Of a DNA stretch of 64,000 bases, positions 54,027 through 62,372 are shown piece by piece. Source of the stretch: an uncultured Solobacterium sp. (GTDB lineage: Bacteria > Bacillota_I > Bacilli_A > Erysipelotrichales > Erysipelotrichaceae); assembly GCA_900546285.1 (NCBI GenBank), contig URCJ01000001.1, positions 55,220-119,219 of the forward strand. The letters run 5' to 3'. A model generated the notes under the pieces. It was not told where the DNA came from, did no database searches, and was given only the letters and a program-made list of their open reading frames with translations. The first letter of the stretch is position 1, and every line of letters starts with the position of its first letter. The position numbers and the translations under genes are program-made.

Positions 54027-54368
54027 ATGCATGAACTTGGAGTAATTAGTTCCATGGTAAAAACAATTGAACAAATCATAAAAGAAGATGGATATACGAA
54101 AGTGGAGAAAATTGTGCTTGAAGTTGGGGAGCTTTCGGGAGTAGTTCCACACTATATGGAAGTGTGCTTTCCAGCGGCGGTATACAAAACTTTTATGGAA
54201 GACAGCGTTCTTGAAATGGAAACAATTCCGGGAATAGTAAAGTGTAAAGACTGCGCAAAGGAATTTAATGCCATGGCACACGATTTCACATGTCCTCACT
54301 GTGGTGGTCATGATATGGAGATATTATCTGGAAATGATGTAATGATAAAAGAAATACTGTGTAGTTAA
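54027..54368 (+). CDS. hypA: HypA-type nickel metallochaperone
   Basis: 113 aa. Nickel-binding N terminus MHELGV (His2), and a zinc knuckle with two CxxC pairs (CKDC and CPHC). Partner of HypB in nickel delivery. Third gene of the cluster, before a long terminator hairpin. No hypC-F or hydrogenase genes are nearby. Confidence 0.93.
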   Translation: MHELGVISSMVKTIEQIIKEDGYTKVEKIVLEVGELSGVVPHYMEVCFPAAVYKTFMEDSVLEMETIPGIVKCKDCAKEFNAMAHDFTCPHCGGHDMEILSGNDVMIKEILCS

Positions 54369-54420
54369 AAAGTTGCTCAAGTAAAACTGTGTGGTTTTAT
54401 AAAAAATGGCTTGAATAACG

Positions 54421-54473
54421 ACTCGACTAACCCTATCTATAGCTTAAAGCTTAGAGGTTTAGTCGAGTTTTCT
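54421..54473 (+). terminator. Terminator after hypA
   Basis: Stem ACTCGACTAACCC / GGTTTAGTCGAGT (one mismatch in 13 bp), 22-nt loop containing AGCTTAAAGCT, then TTTTCT. Confidence 0.8.
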
Positions 54474-54581
54474 AATTAATTTAGATGTAACTGTTTTATT
54501 TTAATGATGCTATTAATCACTTATACTTATTCTTTATATGATTTGTTTGAGAATAAAAAGGTGGCGTCATTAAAGTTGTCG

Positions 54582-54596
54582 TATAATTAATACAAG
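54582..54596 (+). promoter_or_regulatory. -10 box of the histidine kinase gene
   Basis: TATAAT, nine bases before the ATG at 54597, with no ribosome binding site: a nearly or fully leaderless mRNA. Confidence 0.45.
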
Positions 54597-56672
54597 ATGA
54601 AAATTAATAGTAGAAGAAAACTCTTGGTTTTTAATATTATCATTATTGCGATTATTATGATTTCAATATCTTTCTTTTCTAAGCGAGTTTTACAACAAGA
54701 GGAAGAGGATAATCGCTATAATTTTATGAAAAATGTAGAGTCAATGAAAAAGATTGCCAAGAATTATCTTATTAGCGAACAGGGTTATGTTGATAACTGG
54801 GCTTATTATATTTCCAGTAATGATATGACACTAGATGAAGCTTGGAGTTTTTTAAAGAGTATTAATACTAACGAAAAGCGTATGGCTCATATTGTTGATA
54901 TGGATACTTTTGAAGCATATACAACTTATTATGATGGTATCTATTCAATTGCCACTTATAAACAATTAGCGTCAAAACATACAAGTGACTTGTTTGAAGA
55001 AACGCTTGATAAGATGATGAAAAGAGAATATGGTGATGATACTCTAGTTGTCTTGGGCAAATATTTATTACAAGAAAAGTTATCTGATGGTATAGCTCTA
55101 GGACATAAGATTAAGTTAAAAGATAAGAATTATCTATTATTAAGGGTTCTTCCAAGTAATGAAATAAGTAATTTCTGGACTCTTTCTTCTGATTATTCTG
55201 ATGGAGTCATGGGTTTGATGAATAAAGATGGTAACTATGTTATTAAGCCTATTTCAACTGATGGCGATTCTTTTATTGCGGATATCATTAAAAATAATCC
55301 TATAGAAGAGTTGGAATTAAGAGGTTTAAAAGGAACGTTCGAATATAAAGATCTAAAGGGTAGAGAATATCTTTGGTACTATTCAGCCTTTGCGGATAAC
55401 CCAGACCTTTATATTTTAGGCGGTGTATCATTAGCCAGTTTAAAAAGTAATGATATTATCGTTTACGGAGCTTTTGCGACCATTTTATTATTAATTATCT
55501 TAATTATATGTGATGCTTTCTTTGTCCGCAGCATTAACAAGAAATTAGAGACTGCCTTATATGAAGCTAATAAGGCTAACAAGGCTAAGACTGACTTCTT
55601 GTCTGCTATGTCTCATGATATAAGAACACCGATGAATATTGCCATGGGTATGACTTCTTTAGCTTATAAGAATAGTGATTCTAATGATGTTAAGGATTAT
55701 TTAAAGAAGTCTATGGTGGCTGGTAAACAATTATTGACTTTAATCAATGATATCTTGGATATTTCTAAGATTGAATCTGGTAAATTATATATTAATTCTA
55801 ATGCGATTGGTCTTAAGGACTTTGGTAATCAATTAAAGGATTTGATGTTGCCTTATGCTAAGGAAAAGGATATTGAATTATCTTATGAATATGATAATTT
55901 AGATGATACTTATGTGATTGGTGATGAAACAAGACTTAATCAGGTATGTGTCAACTTGTTATCTAATGCGATAAAGTATACCCCAAAGGGTAAAAAGGTC
56001 TTTTATTCACTAAGTGCTATTAAAGAAAATGAATTGTGTAAATTAGTCTTTGTCGTAAAGGATGAAGGAATAGGCATGAGTGAAGAGTTTCAAAAGACTA
56101 TGTATAACTCATTTACAAGGGCTATTGATTCAAGAACTAATTCTAAGACCAGTGGTACAGGACTTGGTTTAACAATTACTAAGCGTATAGTTGACTTATT
56201 AGAAGGAGATATCGAATGTGTAAGTAAACTTAATGAGGGTACAACTTTTAGGGTAACTTTCAAGATGCCTTTGACTAATGTGATAACTGATGTTAAAGAT
56301 AATGATGATAAATCAATTAAAGGGATTAAAGTAATGGTTGTTGAAGACAATGACTTAAACTTTGAAATTGTTGATGCCTTATTAAATGAACAAGGATGCA
56401 TTACTAAACGTTGTGTTAATGGCAAGGAATGTGTCGATGAATATAATGGTGATTATGATGTTATTTTGATGGACATTCAAATGCCAGTAATGAATGGCTA
56501 CAAGGCTTGTGAGGCATTAAGAGAAAAGGGCGTGATAACACCGATTATTGCGATGAGTGCTGATGCCTTTGCGGATGATGTGGCAAGATGTTTGAAATGT
56601 GGTATGAATGATCATGTTTCTAAGCCAATTAATGCTGAAAAGTTGTTTGATGCGATAAGGAAGGTTATTTAG
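54597..56672 (+). CDS. Hybrid sensor histidine kinase with receiver domain
   Basis: 691 aa. Membrane segment at 10-28, extracytoplasmic sensor of ~260 residues (cache-like), second membrane segment (about 295-315). Then HisKA with phospho-acceptor His in AMSHDIRTPMN (about 341), HATPase with NLLSNAIKYTPKG and SGTGLGLTITKRI, and a C-terminal receiver with phospho-acceptor Asp in VILMDIQMPVMNG (about 625). No separate response regulator is adjacent, so the output is unknown. Confidence 0.9.
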   Translation: MKINSRRKLLVFNIIIIAIIMISISFFSKRVLQQEEEDNRYNFMKNVESMKKIAKNYLISEQGYVDNWAYYISSNDMTLDEAWSFLKSINTNEKRMAHIVDMDTFEAYTTYYDGIYSIATYKQLASKHTSDLFEETLDKMMKREYGDDTLVVLGKYLLQEKLSDGIALGHKIKLKDKNYLLLRVLPSNEISNFWTLSSDYSDGVMGLMNKDGNYVIKPISTDGDSFIADIIKNNPIEELELRGLKGTFEYKDLKGREYLWYYSAFADNPDLYILGGVSLASLKSNDIIVYGAFATILLLIILIICDAFFVRSINKKLETALYEANKANKAKTDFLSAMSHDIRTPMNIAMGMTSLAYKNSDSNDVKDYLKKSMVAGKQLLTLINDILDISKIESGKLYINSNAIGLKDFGNQLKDLMLPYAKEKDIELSYEYDNLDDTYVIGDETRLNQVCVNLLSNAIKYTPKGKKVFYSLSAIKENELCKLVFVVKDEGIGMSEEFQKTMYNSFTRAIDSRTNSKTSGTGLGLTITKRIVDLLEGDIECVSKLNEGTTFRVTFKMPLTNVITDVKDNDDKSIKGIKVMVVEDNDLNFEIVDALLNEQGCITKRCVNGKECVDEYNGDYDVILMDIQMPVMNGYKACEALREKGVITPIIAMSADAFADDVARCLKCGMNDHVSKPINAEKLFDAIRKVI

Positions 56673-58649
56673 ATGAATGATGAATTAAGAATAAAGGAAT
56701 TAAGAGATTTAATTACCAAGTGTAATTATGAATATCATGTTTTAGATAAGCCAACGATGCTTGATAGTGAATATGATATGTTATTTAGAGAGCTTGAGGA
56801 ATTAGAGGCTAAGCATCCTGAACTTTATGATCCTGCTAGTCCTACTAATAAGGTTGGCTATTCTATTATTGATTCTTTTAATAAGGTTACTCATACTAAA
56901 CCGATGTTATCCTTAGGTGATGTCTTTTCTTATGATGAACTAAGACAATGGTCTAAAAAGATTACTGATATTTATCCAAGTGTTGAATATTGTGTTGAAT
57001 ATAAGATTGATGGTTTGGCAATGTCTTTGATTTATGAAGATGGCCTTTTAAAACAAGCTGTTACAAGAGGCGATGGTTTAGTAGGCGAGGATGTAACTAA
57101 TAATGTTAAGACTATTAAGTCTATTCCTTTGAAGATTAACTATAAGCAACGTTATGATATTAGGGGTGAAGTATATATGCCTAAGGCTGCTTTCTATAGT
57201 TTGAATGCGAAAAGACGTGATAATGGCGAGGATGAGTTTGCCAATCCTAGAAATGCAGCTGCTGGTTCTATTAGACAATTAGATTCAAGTATTGCGGCAT
57301 CTAGAGGTTTAAATGGCTTCTGGTATCATGTACCAGATGATATAAATGCTTCTACTCATTATGATTCATTGATGTATGCGAAAAAGCTTGGCTTTAGAGT
57401 AAATGATACGATGCGTCTTTGTGATAATATCGAGGATGTTATTAAGGTGATTGATGATACAGCTAAGATTCGTGATGAATTACCTTATGAAATAGATGGC
57501 ATGGTAATTAAGGTTAATAGTTATGCTATGCAAAAGGAACTAGGTTTTACATCACGTATTCCTAAGTGGGCAATTGCTTATAAGTTCCCAGCAGAAGAGG
57601 TGAGAACTAAGGTAGAAGATATCTTTATTACAGTTGGTAGAACTGGTAAGTGTACTCCTAACGCAAAGTTTTCTCCTGTTAAGTGTGCAGGCACTACTAT
57701 TGGCTATGCGACACTTCATAATGAAGACTACATCAAGGAAAAGGATATCAGAGTAGGTGATACGATTATTGTACGTAAGGCTGGTGATATCATTCCTGAG
57801 GTTGTAAGAAGTGTTAAAGATAATAGGGATGGTAGTCAAGTACCTTATATTTTCCCAGATACATGTCCTGTGTGTGGTGGCAAGTTATATCGTTTTGAAG
57901 ATGAGGCAGCACATTTTTGTATCAATAGTGATTGTCCTGCAAGACTTGTGTTTGGTATTGCACATTTTGCCAGCAGAGATGCGATGAATATTGATGGACT
58001 AGGTGAAAAGAAGGTGGAGACTTTCTTTAATCATGGCATTTTAAGTAGTTTTGAGGATATTTATAAATTATTTAATAAGAAAGATATTATCTTAAATATT
58101 GATAAGTTTGGTCTAAAGTCTTATGAAAACTTGGTGAAAGCTATTGAAAATTCTAAGAAGAATTCTCTAGAAAAGCTATTATTTGGCTTAGGTATTAGAC
58201 AAGTTGGCGAGAAGGCTGCTAAGATTTTAGCTTCTAATTTTAAGAATATGGATAATCTAATGAAGGCTACAGTCGAGGATTTAAGTAATATCAAGGATAT
58301 TGGCCCAATTACAGCTGAGGGTATTGTTGATTATTTTAGTGATGAGAATAATGCGAAAATGATTGAACAGCTCAAGTTGTTTGGTTTGAATATGAATTAT
58401 ATTGATAATTCAGTTGAATCTAATAGCCCATTTAAAGATAAGACAGTTGTTTTAACTGGTACTTTAACAATCTATACTCGTAAACAGGCTAGTGAGATGT
58501 TAGAGAATCTAGGGGCACATTGTGCAAGTAGTGTTTCTAAGAATACTGATTATGTAATATATGGTGAAAGTGCTGGTTCTAAGCTTACAAAGGCTAAAGA
58601 ATTAGGTGTTAGCACAATAAGCGAAGAAGAATTTGTAAACATGCTATAA
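56673..58649 (+). CDS. ligA: NAD+-dependent DNA ligase
   Basis: 658 aa, normal length. The adenylated Lys is in CVEYKIDGLAMSL (about 110); SRGDGLVGEDVT-like and GEVYMPK motifs follow, a four-Cys zinc finger (CPVC and CINSDC), helix-hairpin-helix repeats, and the BRCT domain starting at DKTVVLTGTL. Seals nicks in replication and repair. Starts at the base after the kinase stop with AAGGAAGG upstream. Confidence 0.97.
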   Translation: MNDELRIKELRDLITKCNYEYHVLDKPTMLDSEYDMLFRELEELEAKHPELYDPASPTNKVGYSIIDSFNKVTHTKPMLSLGDVFSYDELRQWSKKITDIYPSVEYCVEYKIDGLAMSLIYEDGLLKQAVTRGDGLVGEDVTNNVKTIKSIPLKINYKQRYDIRGEVYMPKAAFYSLNAKRRDNGEDEFANPRNAAAGSIRQLDSSIAASRGLNGFWYHVPDDINASTHYDSLMYAKKLGFRVNDTMRLCDNIEDVIKVIDDTAKIRDELPYEIDGMVIKVNSYAMQKELGFTSRIPKWAIAYKFPAEEVRTKVEDIFITVGRTGKCTPNAKFSPVKCAGTTIGYATLHNEDYIKEKDIRVGDTIIVRKAGDIIPEVVRSVKDNRDGSQVPYIFPDTCPVCGGKLYRFEDEAAHFCINSDCPARLVFGIAHFASRDAMNIDGLGEKKVETFFNHGILSSFEDIYKLFNKKDIILNIDKFGLKSYENLVKAIENSKKNSLEKLLFGLGIRQVGEKAAKILASNFKNMDNLMKATVEDLSNIKDIGPITAEGIVDYFSDENNAKMIEQLKLFGLNMNYIDNSVESNSPFKDKTVVLTGTLTIYTRKQASEMLENLGAHCASSVSKNTDYVIYGESAGSKLTKAKELGVSTISEEEFVNML

Positions 58650-58658
58650 TTGATGGGT
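58645..58658 (+). promoter_or_regulatory. -10 box overlapping the ligA stop, for gatCAB
   Basis: TGCTATAAT (extended -10) overlaps the ligA stop codon. gatC ATG at 58659 is eight bases on, without ribosome binding site. An earlier in-frame ATG at 58653 would lie too close to the -10 box. Confidence 0.5.
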
Positions 58659-58943
58659 ATGGAAAAAGAAGAGATTAAAATTTTAGCTAACAAATTGATG
58701 TTTGATGTAAGTGATAAAGAAGCTGAAGATATCGCTAATGATTTTGGCATGTTGGAGAAAATGCTAAGTTTTTTTGATGAGATTGATACTAGCGGTGTTG
58801 AAGAAATGATTTATCCTTTTGATGATGAAACTGCTTATTTTAGAGAGGATGAGGTAACTAATGTCCTAAGCCAAAAGGATGCTTTGGCTAATGCGCCAAA
58901 ACAAATTTCAGGGCATGTTATAGTTCCTAGGGTACTTAAATAA
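58659..58943 (+). CDS. gatC: Asp-tRNA(Asn)/Glu-tRNA(Gln) amidotransferase subunit C
   Basis: 94 aa. Family pattern: IKILANKLMFDVSDKEAEDI, then FDEIDTSGVEEMIYPFDD and the C-terminal FREDEV. Small clamp holding GatA and GatB together. The stop overlaps the gatA start (TAATG). Confidence 0.93.
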   Translation: MEKEEIKILANKLMFDVSDKEAEDIANDFGMLEKMLSFFDEIDTSGVEEMIYPFDDETAYFREDEVTNVLSQKDALANAPKQISGHVIVPRVLK

Positions 58944-60301
58944 TGAGATTTGAAAATGTATGTAGTACAAAAGAAGCTTATGATAAGGTTTTAGCCGTTA
59001 ATGAAAAGCTAAACTGTGTAGTTACTCCTATTGAGCCTAATAAAGAGGGCATTGCGATTGGTATTAAGGATAACGTATGTACTAAGGGTGTTTTAACTAC
59101 TGCTTCATGTAAGATTCTTGAAAATTATGTTCCTGTTTATAATGCGACTATTATGGACAAGTTAGAGGCTAATGGTTTTGTGCCTGTTTGTAAGGCTTCT
59201 ATGGATGAACTTGCAATGGGTGGTACTAACTTAACTGCTGTTACAGGTCCTGTTAGAAACCCATATGATTTAAATAGAATTTCTGGTGGTTCTTCTGGTG
59301 GCAGTGCGGTTCTTGTCGCTTCTGGTGCTTTAAGTTGTGCTATTGGTAGTGATACAGGTGACTCTATTAGAAAACCAGCTTCATATTGTGGTGTTGTTGG
59401 TGTTAAGCCAACTTATGGTCGTATTTCTAGATATGGTATTATCCCTTATGCATCTTCTTTAGATCATGTGGGTTATTTTACAACTTGTATTGATGATGCA
59501 TGTAAGATGCTTGAAGTATTGGCAGGTAGAGATGATAAGGATATGACTTCTAGTTATAAGGAAGTTTTACCTTACTTAAGTAATCTAAATGCTGATGTTA
59601 AGGGTAAGAAGGTTTTGGTGTTTAAGAATGTCGTTGATGCGATTTCTAATAATGATGTAAAGGACTTGTTTAACAAGGTAGTTGAAGGTTTAAAGGCCGA
59701 TGGTGCTATCGTTAAGGAAGTTACTTTTGATGAAAAGTTAATGAAGGCTATTCTTCCTACTTACTATATTATTGCCAATGCTGAGGCTACTGCTAATCAT
59801 TCTAATTTAGATGGTATCAATTTTGGTAGAAGAGCTGATGGTAGGACCATGGAAGAGATTATGATTAATTCTCGTAGTGAAGGTTTTGGTCCTTGGATTA
59901 AGAAGAGATTTGTGTTTGGTTCTTATGCGCTATTTGAAGAGAATCAAGAGAGAATCTTAAAGAAGGCTCATAAGATTAGAAGATTAATCGTTGATGAAAT
60001 AATGAGAGAATTAAAAGAGGCTGATGTGTTAATTGCACCAGCTGCACCTAGTGTTGCGCCACTAATTGATGGTACAAGTACTGATGAATTATCTTTAGAA
60101 TATTTGATTGCAGATAATCATATGGTTATTGGTAATTTTGGTGGTTTACCTTCTTTAACTTTGCCTATGGGTTTAGTTGGCGGTTTACCGGTTGGTGTTA
60201 ATGTTACTGCTAATCCTTTTGATGAGCAGACAATGTTTGATTTATCTAAGGCGATTGAAAATAGAACTGGTCTTATGGGTATGACAAAGGAGGATTTTTA
60301 A
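58943..60301 (+). CDS. gatA: Asp-tRNA(Asn)/Glu-tRNA(Gln) amidotransferase subunit A
   Basis: 452 aa, amidase signature family: catalytic Lys in GIKDNVCTKG, cis-Ser and nucleophile Ser in GGSSGGSAV and GSDTGDSIRKPASYCG. The usual GGSIR is GDSIR here, keeping the Ser; this variant seems tolerated in some Firmicutes. Frees ammonia from glutamine for the transamidation of mischarged tRNA. Confidence 0.95.
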   Translation: MRFENVCSTKEAYDKVLAVNEKLNCVVTPIEPNKEGIAIGIKDNVCTKGVLTTASCKILENYVPVYNATIMDKLEANGFVPVCKASMDELAMGGTNLTAVTGPVRNPYDLNRISGGSSGGSAVLVASGALSCAIGSDTGDSIRKPASYCGVVGVKPTYGRISRYGIIPYASSLDHVGYFTTCIDDACKMLEVLAGRDDKDMTSSYKEVLPYLSNLNADVKGKKVLVFKNVVDAISNNDVKDLFNKVVEGLKADGAIVKEVTFDEKLMKAILPTYYIIANAEATANHSNLDGINFGRRADGRTMEEIMINSRSEGFGPWIKKRFVFGSYALFEENQERILKKAHKIRRLIVDEIMRELKEADVLIAPAAPSVAPLIDGTSTDELSLEYLIADNHMVIGNFGGLPSLTLPMGLVGGLPVGVNVTANPFDEQTMFDLSKAIENRTGLMGMTKEDF

Positions 60302-60302
60302 T

Positions 60303-61730
60303 ATGGAATATGATGTAGTTGTTGGTATTGAAATTCACCTTGAGTTAAATACGCTTACTAAGATGTTCTCTGGTGCTCCTTATAAGTTTAAACAAGAGGC
60401 TAATACTTGTACTAATGAGGTAGACTTGGGTATGCCTGGTACTTTGCCTTGTTTAAATAAGGGTGCTGTAAAGAAGGCTATTGCCTTATGTAGTGCACTA
60501 CATATGGATATTGATACTTTGGTTAAGTTTGATCGTAAGAATTATTACTATAGTGACTTGCCTAAGGGTTTCCAAATTACACAACAGTTTCATCCAATTG
60601 GTTCTAATGGTTATATCGATATTTATTTAAATAATGAATATAAGCGTATTAGAATTAATCGTTGTCATATGGAAGAGGATACTGCGAAACAGTTCCATTT
60701 AAATGATTTTACTTTGATTGACTACAACAGAAGTGGTGTTCCTTTGTGTGAAATTGTTTCTGAGCCAGATATTACAAGTGGTATTGAGGCTCAATTGTAT
60801 GTTGAAAAATTAAGACAAACTTTTGAGTATCTTGGTATTTCTGATGCGAAGATGGAAGAGGGTGAGATGCGTTGTGATGTCAATGTATCTATTATGCCTA
60901 AGGGTTCTAAGGTCTTTGGCACTAAGGTAGAGATTAAGAACTTGAATAGTATTGCCAATGTTAAGGAAGCTATCGATTATGAAGTTAAAAGACAGGCTGA
61001 AGTATTAAAGAGTGGCGAGGCTGTTGTTCAAGAAACTAGACGTTTTGATGAAAAGACAATGTCTACTGTAAGTATGCGTAAGAAAGAGGGCAGTGTTGAC
61101 TATAAGTACTTCCCTGAGCCAAATATCCCGCCTGTTCGTATTCCTCAATCTATGATTGATGAAGTTTTAGCTAATATGCCTGAGCTTCCTGATACTAAGT
61201 TAAAAAGATATTTAGGTGAATATAAGTTAAACGAATATGATGCTTCTATCATTTTGGCTAATAAGGAATTGGCTAATTACTTTGATAAGGCTATGAATAC
61301 TGCCACTAATCCAAAGAGTTTATGTAATTTATTGACTAGTGAATTAGCTGGTTTATTGGCTAAGAATAGTTTGGATATTACTGCTTCTCCTGTTTCTTAT
61401 GATAATCTAGCAATGTTGTCTAATATCTTAGATAAGGGTGAGATTTCTAGTAAGCAGGGTAAGGTGGTGCTTGAGGAAATGTTTAATACTTCTAAGTCAC
61501 CTAAAGAGATTATTGAGGAAAAGGGTATGAAGCAAGTTTCTAATGAAGACGAAATCTTGAAGATTGTTACTGAAGTATTGGATGAGAATCCTCAATCAAT
61601 TGTTGACTTTAAGAATGGTAAAGACAGAGCGTTAGGTTTTATGGTTGGCCAGGTTATGAAGAAGTCTAAGGGTCAGGCTAATCCAAAGCTTGCGAGTGAT
61701 TTGTTGACTAAGGAGTTATCTAAAAGATAA
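60303..61730 (+). CDS. gatB: Asp-tRNA(Asn)/Glu-tRNA(Gln) amidotransferase subunit B
   Basis: 475 aa. VVGIEIHLELNTLTKMFS, LGMPGTLPCLNKG, FDRKNYYYSDLPKGFQI, MEEDTAK and EIKNLNSIANV are the family motifs. The C-terminal YqeY-like tail domain is complete. Strong AAAGGAGG ribosome binding site. Its presence indicates that Gln-tRNA and/or Asn-tRNA are made indirectly in this organism. Confidence 0.97.
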   Translation: MEYDVVVGIEIHLELNTLTKMFSGAPYKFKQEANTCTNEVDLGMPGTLPCLNKGAVKKAIALCSALHMDIDTLVKFDRKNYYYSDLPKGFQITQQFHPIGSNGYIDIYLNNEYKRIRINRCHMEEDTAKQFHLNDFTLIDYNRSGVPLCEIVSEPDITSGIEAQLYVEKLRQTFEYLGISDAKMEEGEMRCDVNVSIMPKGSKVFGTKVEIKNLNSIANVKEAIDYEVKRQAEVLKSGEAVVQETRRFDEKTMSTVSMRKKEGSVDYKYFPEPNIPPVRIPQSMIDEVLANMPELPDTKLKRYLGEYKLNEYDASIILANKELANYFDKAMNTATNPKSLCNLLTSELAGLLAKNSLDITASPVSYDNLAMLSNILDKGEISSKQGKVVLEEMFNTSKSPKEIIEEKGMKQVSNEDEILKIVTEVLDENPQSIVDFKNGKDRALGFMVGQVMKKSKGQANPKLASDLLTKELSKR

Positions 61731-61740
61731 AATATAGCTT
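61704..61740 (+). promoter_or_regulatory. Promoter inside the gatB end, for a leaderless gene
   Basis: TTGACT (61704) - 18 nt - TAAAAT (61728), then seven bases to the ATG at 61741. No ribosome binding site. Both boxes are present here, which supports the leaderless reading. Confidence 0.5.
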
Positions 61741-62352
61741 ATGGAAAAGGTTAATAAGAAAGAAAAACAAGTTAAGGGTAAAAAGAAATTATCTAAGGGT
61801 GCTTTGGTATTAATTATTTCGTTAATTATTATTTTGATTCCTTGTTTAATTTTTGGTGGTATTTTAATTTCTGCCGCCTTAGAAAGTGGTAAACCAGTTG
61901 ATGGTAATCGTTTTAAGGGCGATTTAAATCCAGCTATCACAAGTTCTAATACAAGCAGTATTAAAAATAGCATTGAGGCCCTAAGTGGTGTTGAAAAGTG
62001 TGATATCGAGCTTACTTCTGCTCAATATCGTGTGAATGTAGATACAGTTGATACTTTAACTGATAAGCAAATCGAAGACTTATGTGTTGATATTTACAAT
62101 ATCGTTAATAAGGAACTGCCAATGGCTACTTATTTTACAGCTTCAAGTTCTGAGAAGATGTATGATTTAGCTGTTAATGTCTACAACAAGATTGATGATG
62201 ATAATATCTATTACATTTTGACTAAGAATTCTAAGATGGATACTTATTCAGTTCAATGTGTATCAAGTGCTGTTGATGAAGAACTTGCTTCTGATTTAAG
62301 AGGTGAGAATGATATTGAAGAGCCTACAGAAAAGGATGATGATGCCTCATAG
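61741..62352 (+). CDS. Membrane-anchored protein of unknown function
   Basis: 203 aa. Lys-rich cytoplasmic N terminus, one membrane anchor (ALVLIISLIIILIPCLIFGGI, about 21-41), then a ~150-residue extracytoplasmic domain with an acidic C terminus (EEPTEKDDDAS). No family recognised. Lies between gatB and the methyltransferase gene and ends at a perfect terminator. Confidence 0.65.
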   Translation: MEKVNKKEKQVKGKKKLSKGALVLIISLIIILIPCLIFGGILISAALESGKPVDGNRFKGDLNPAITSSNTSSIKNSIEALSGVEKCDIELTSAQYRVNVDTVDTLTDKQIEDLCVDIYNIVNKELPMATYFTASSSEKMYDLAVNVYNKIDDDNIYYILTKNSKMDTYSVQCVSSAVDEELASDLRGENDIEEPTEKDDDAS

Positions 62353-62369
62353 TTATATGAGGCTTTTTT
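62344..62369 (+). terminator. Terminator running into the next start codon
   Basis: Perfect 8-bp stem GCCTCATA / TATGAGGC, loop GTTA, six T. The rlmD-like ATG follows three bases later, and GAGG in the descending arm is its only candidate ribosome binding site. Confidence 0.88.
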
Positions 62370-62372
62370 CTC

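Noticed and set aside
58943..60301. GatA with GDSIR in place of GGSIR as an inactive enzyme
   Set aside because: The catalytic Ser and Lys residues are kept and gatCAB is an intact operon; the Asp variant is probably a tolerated lineage difference.
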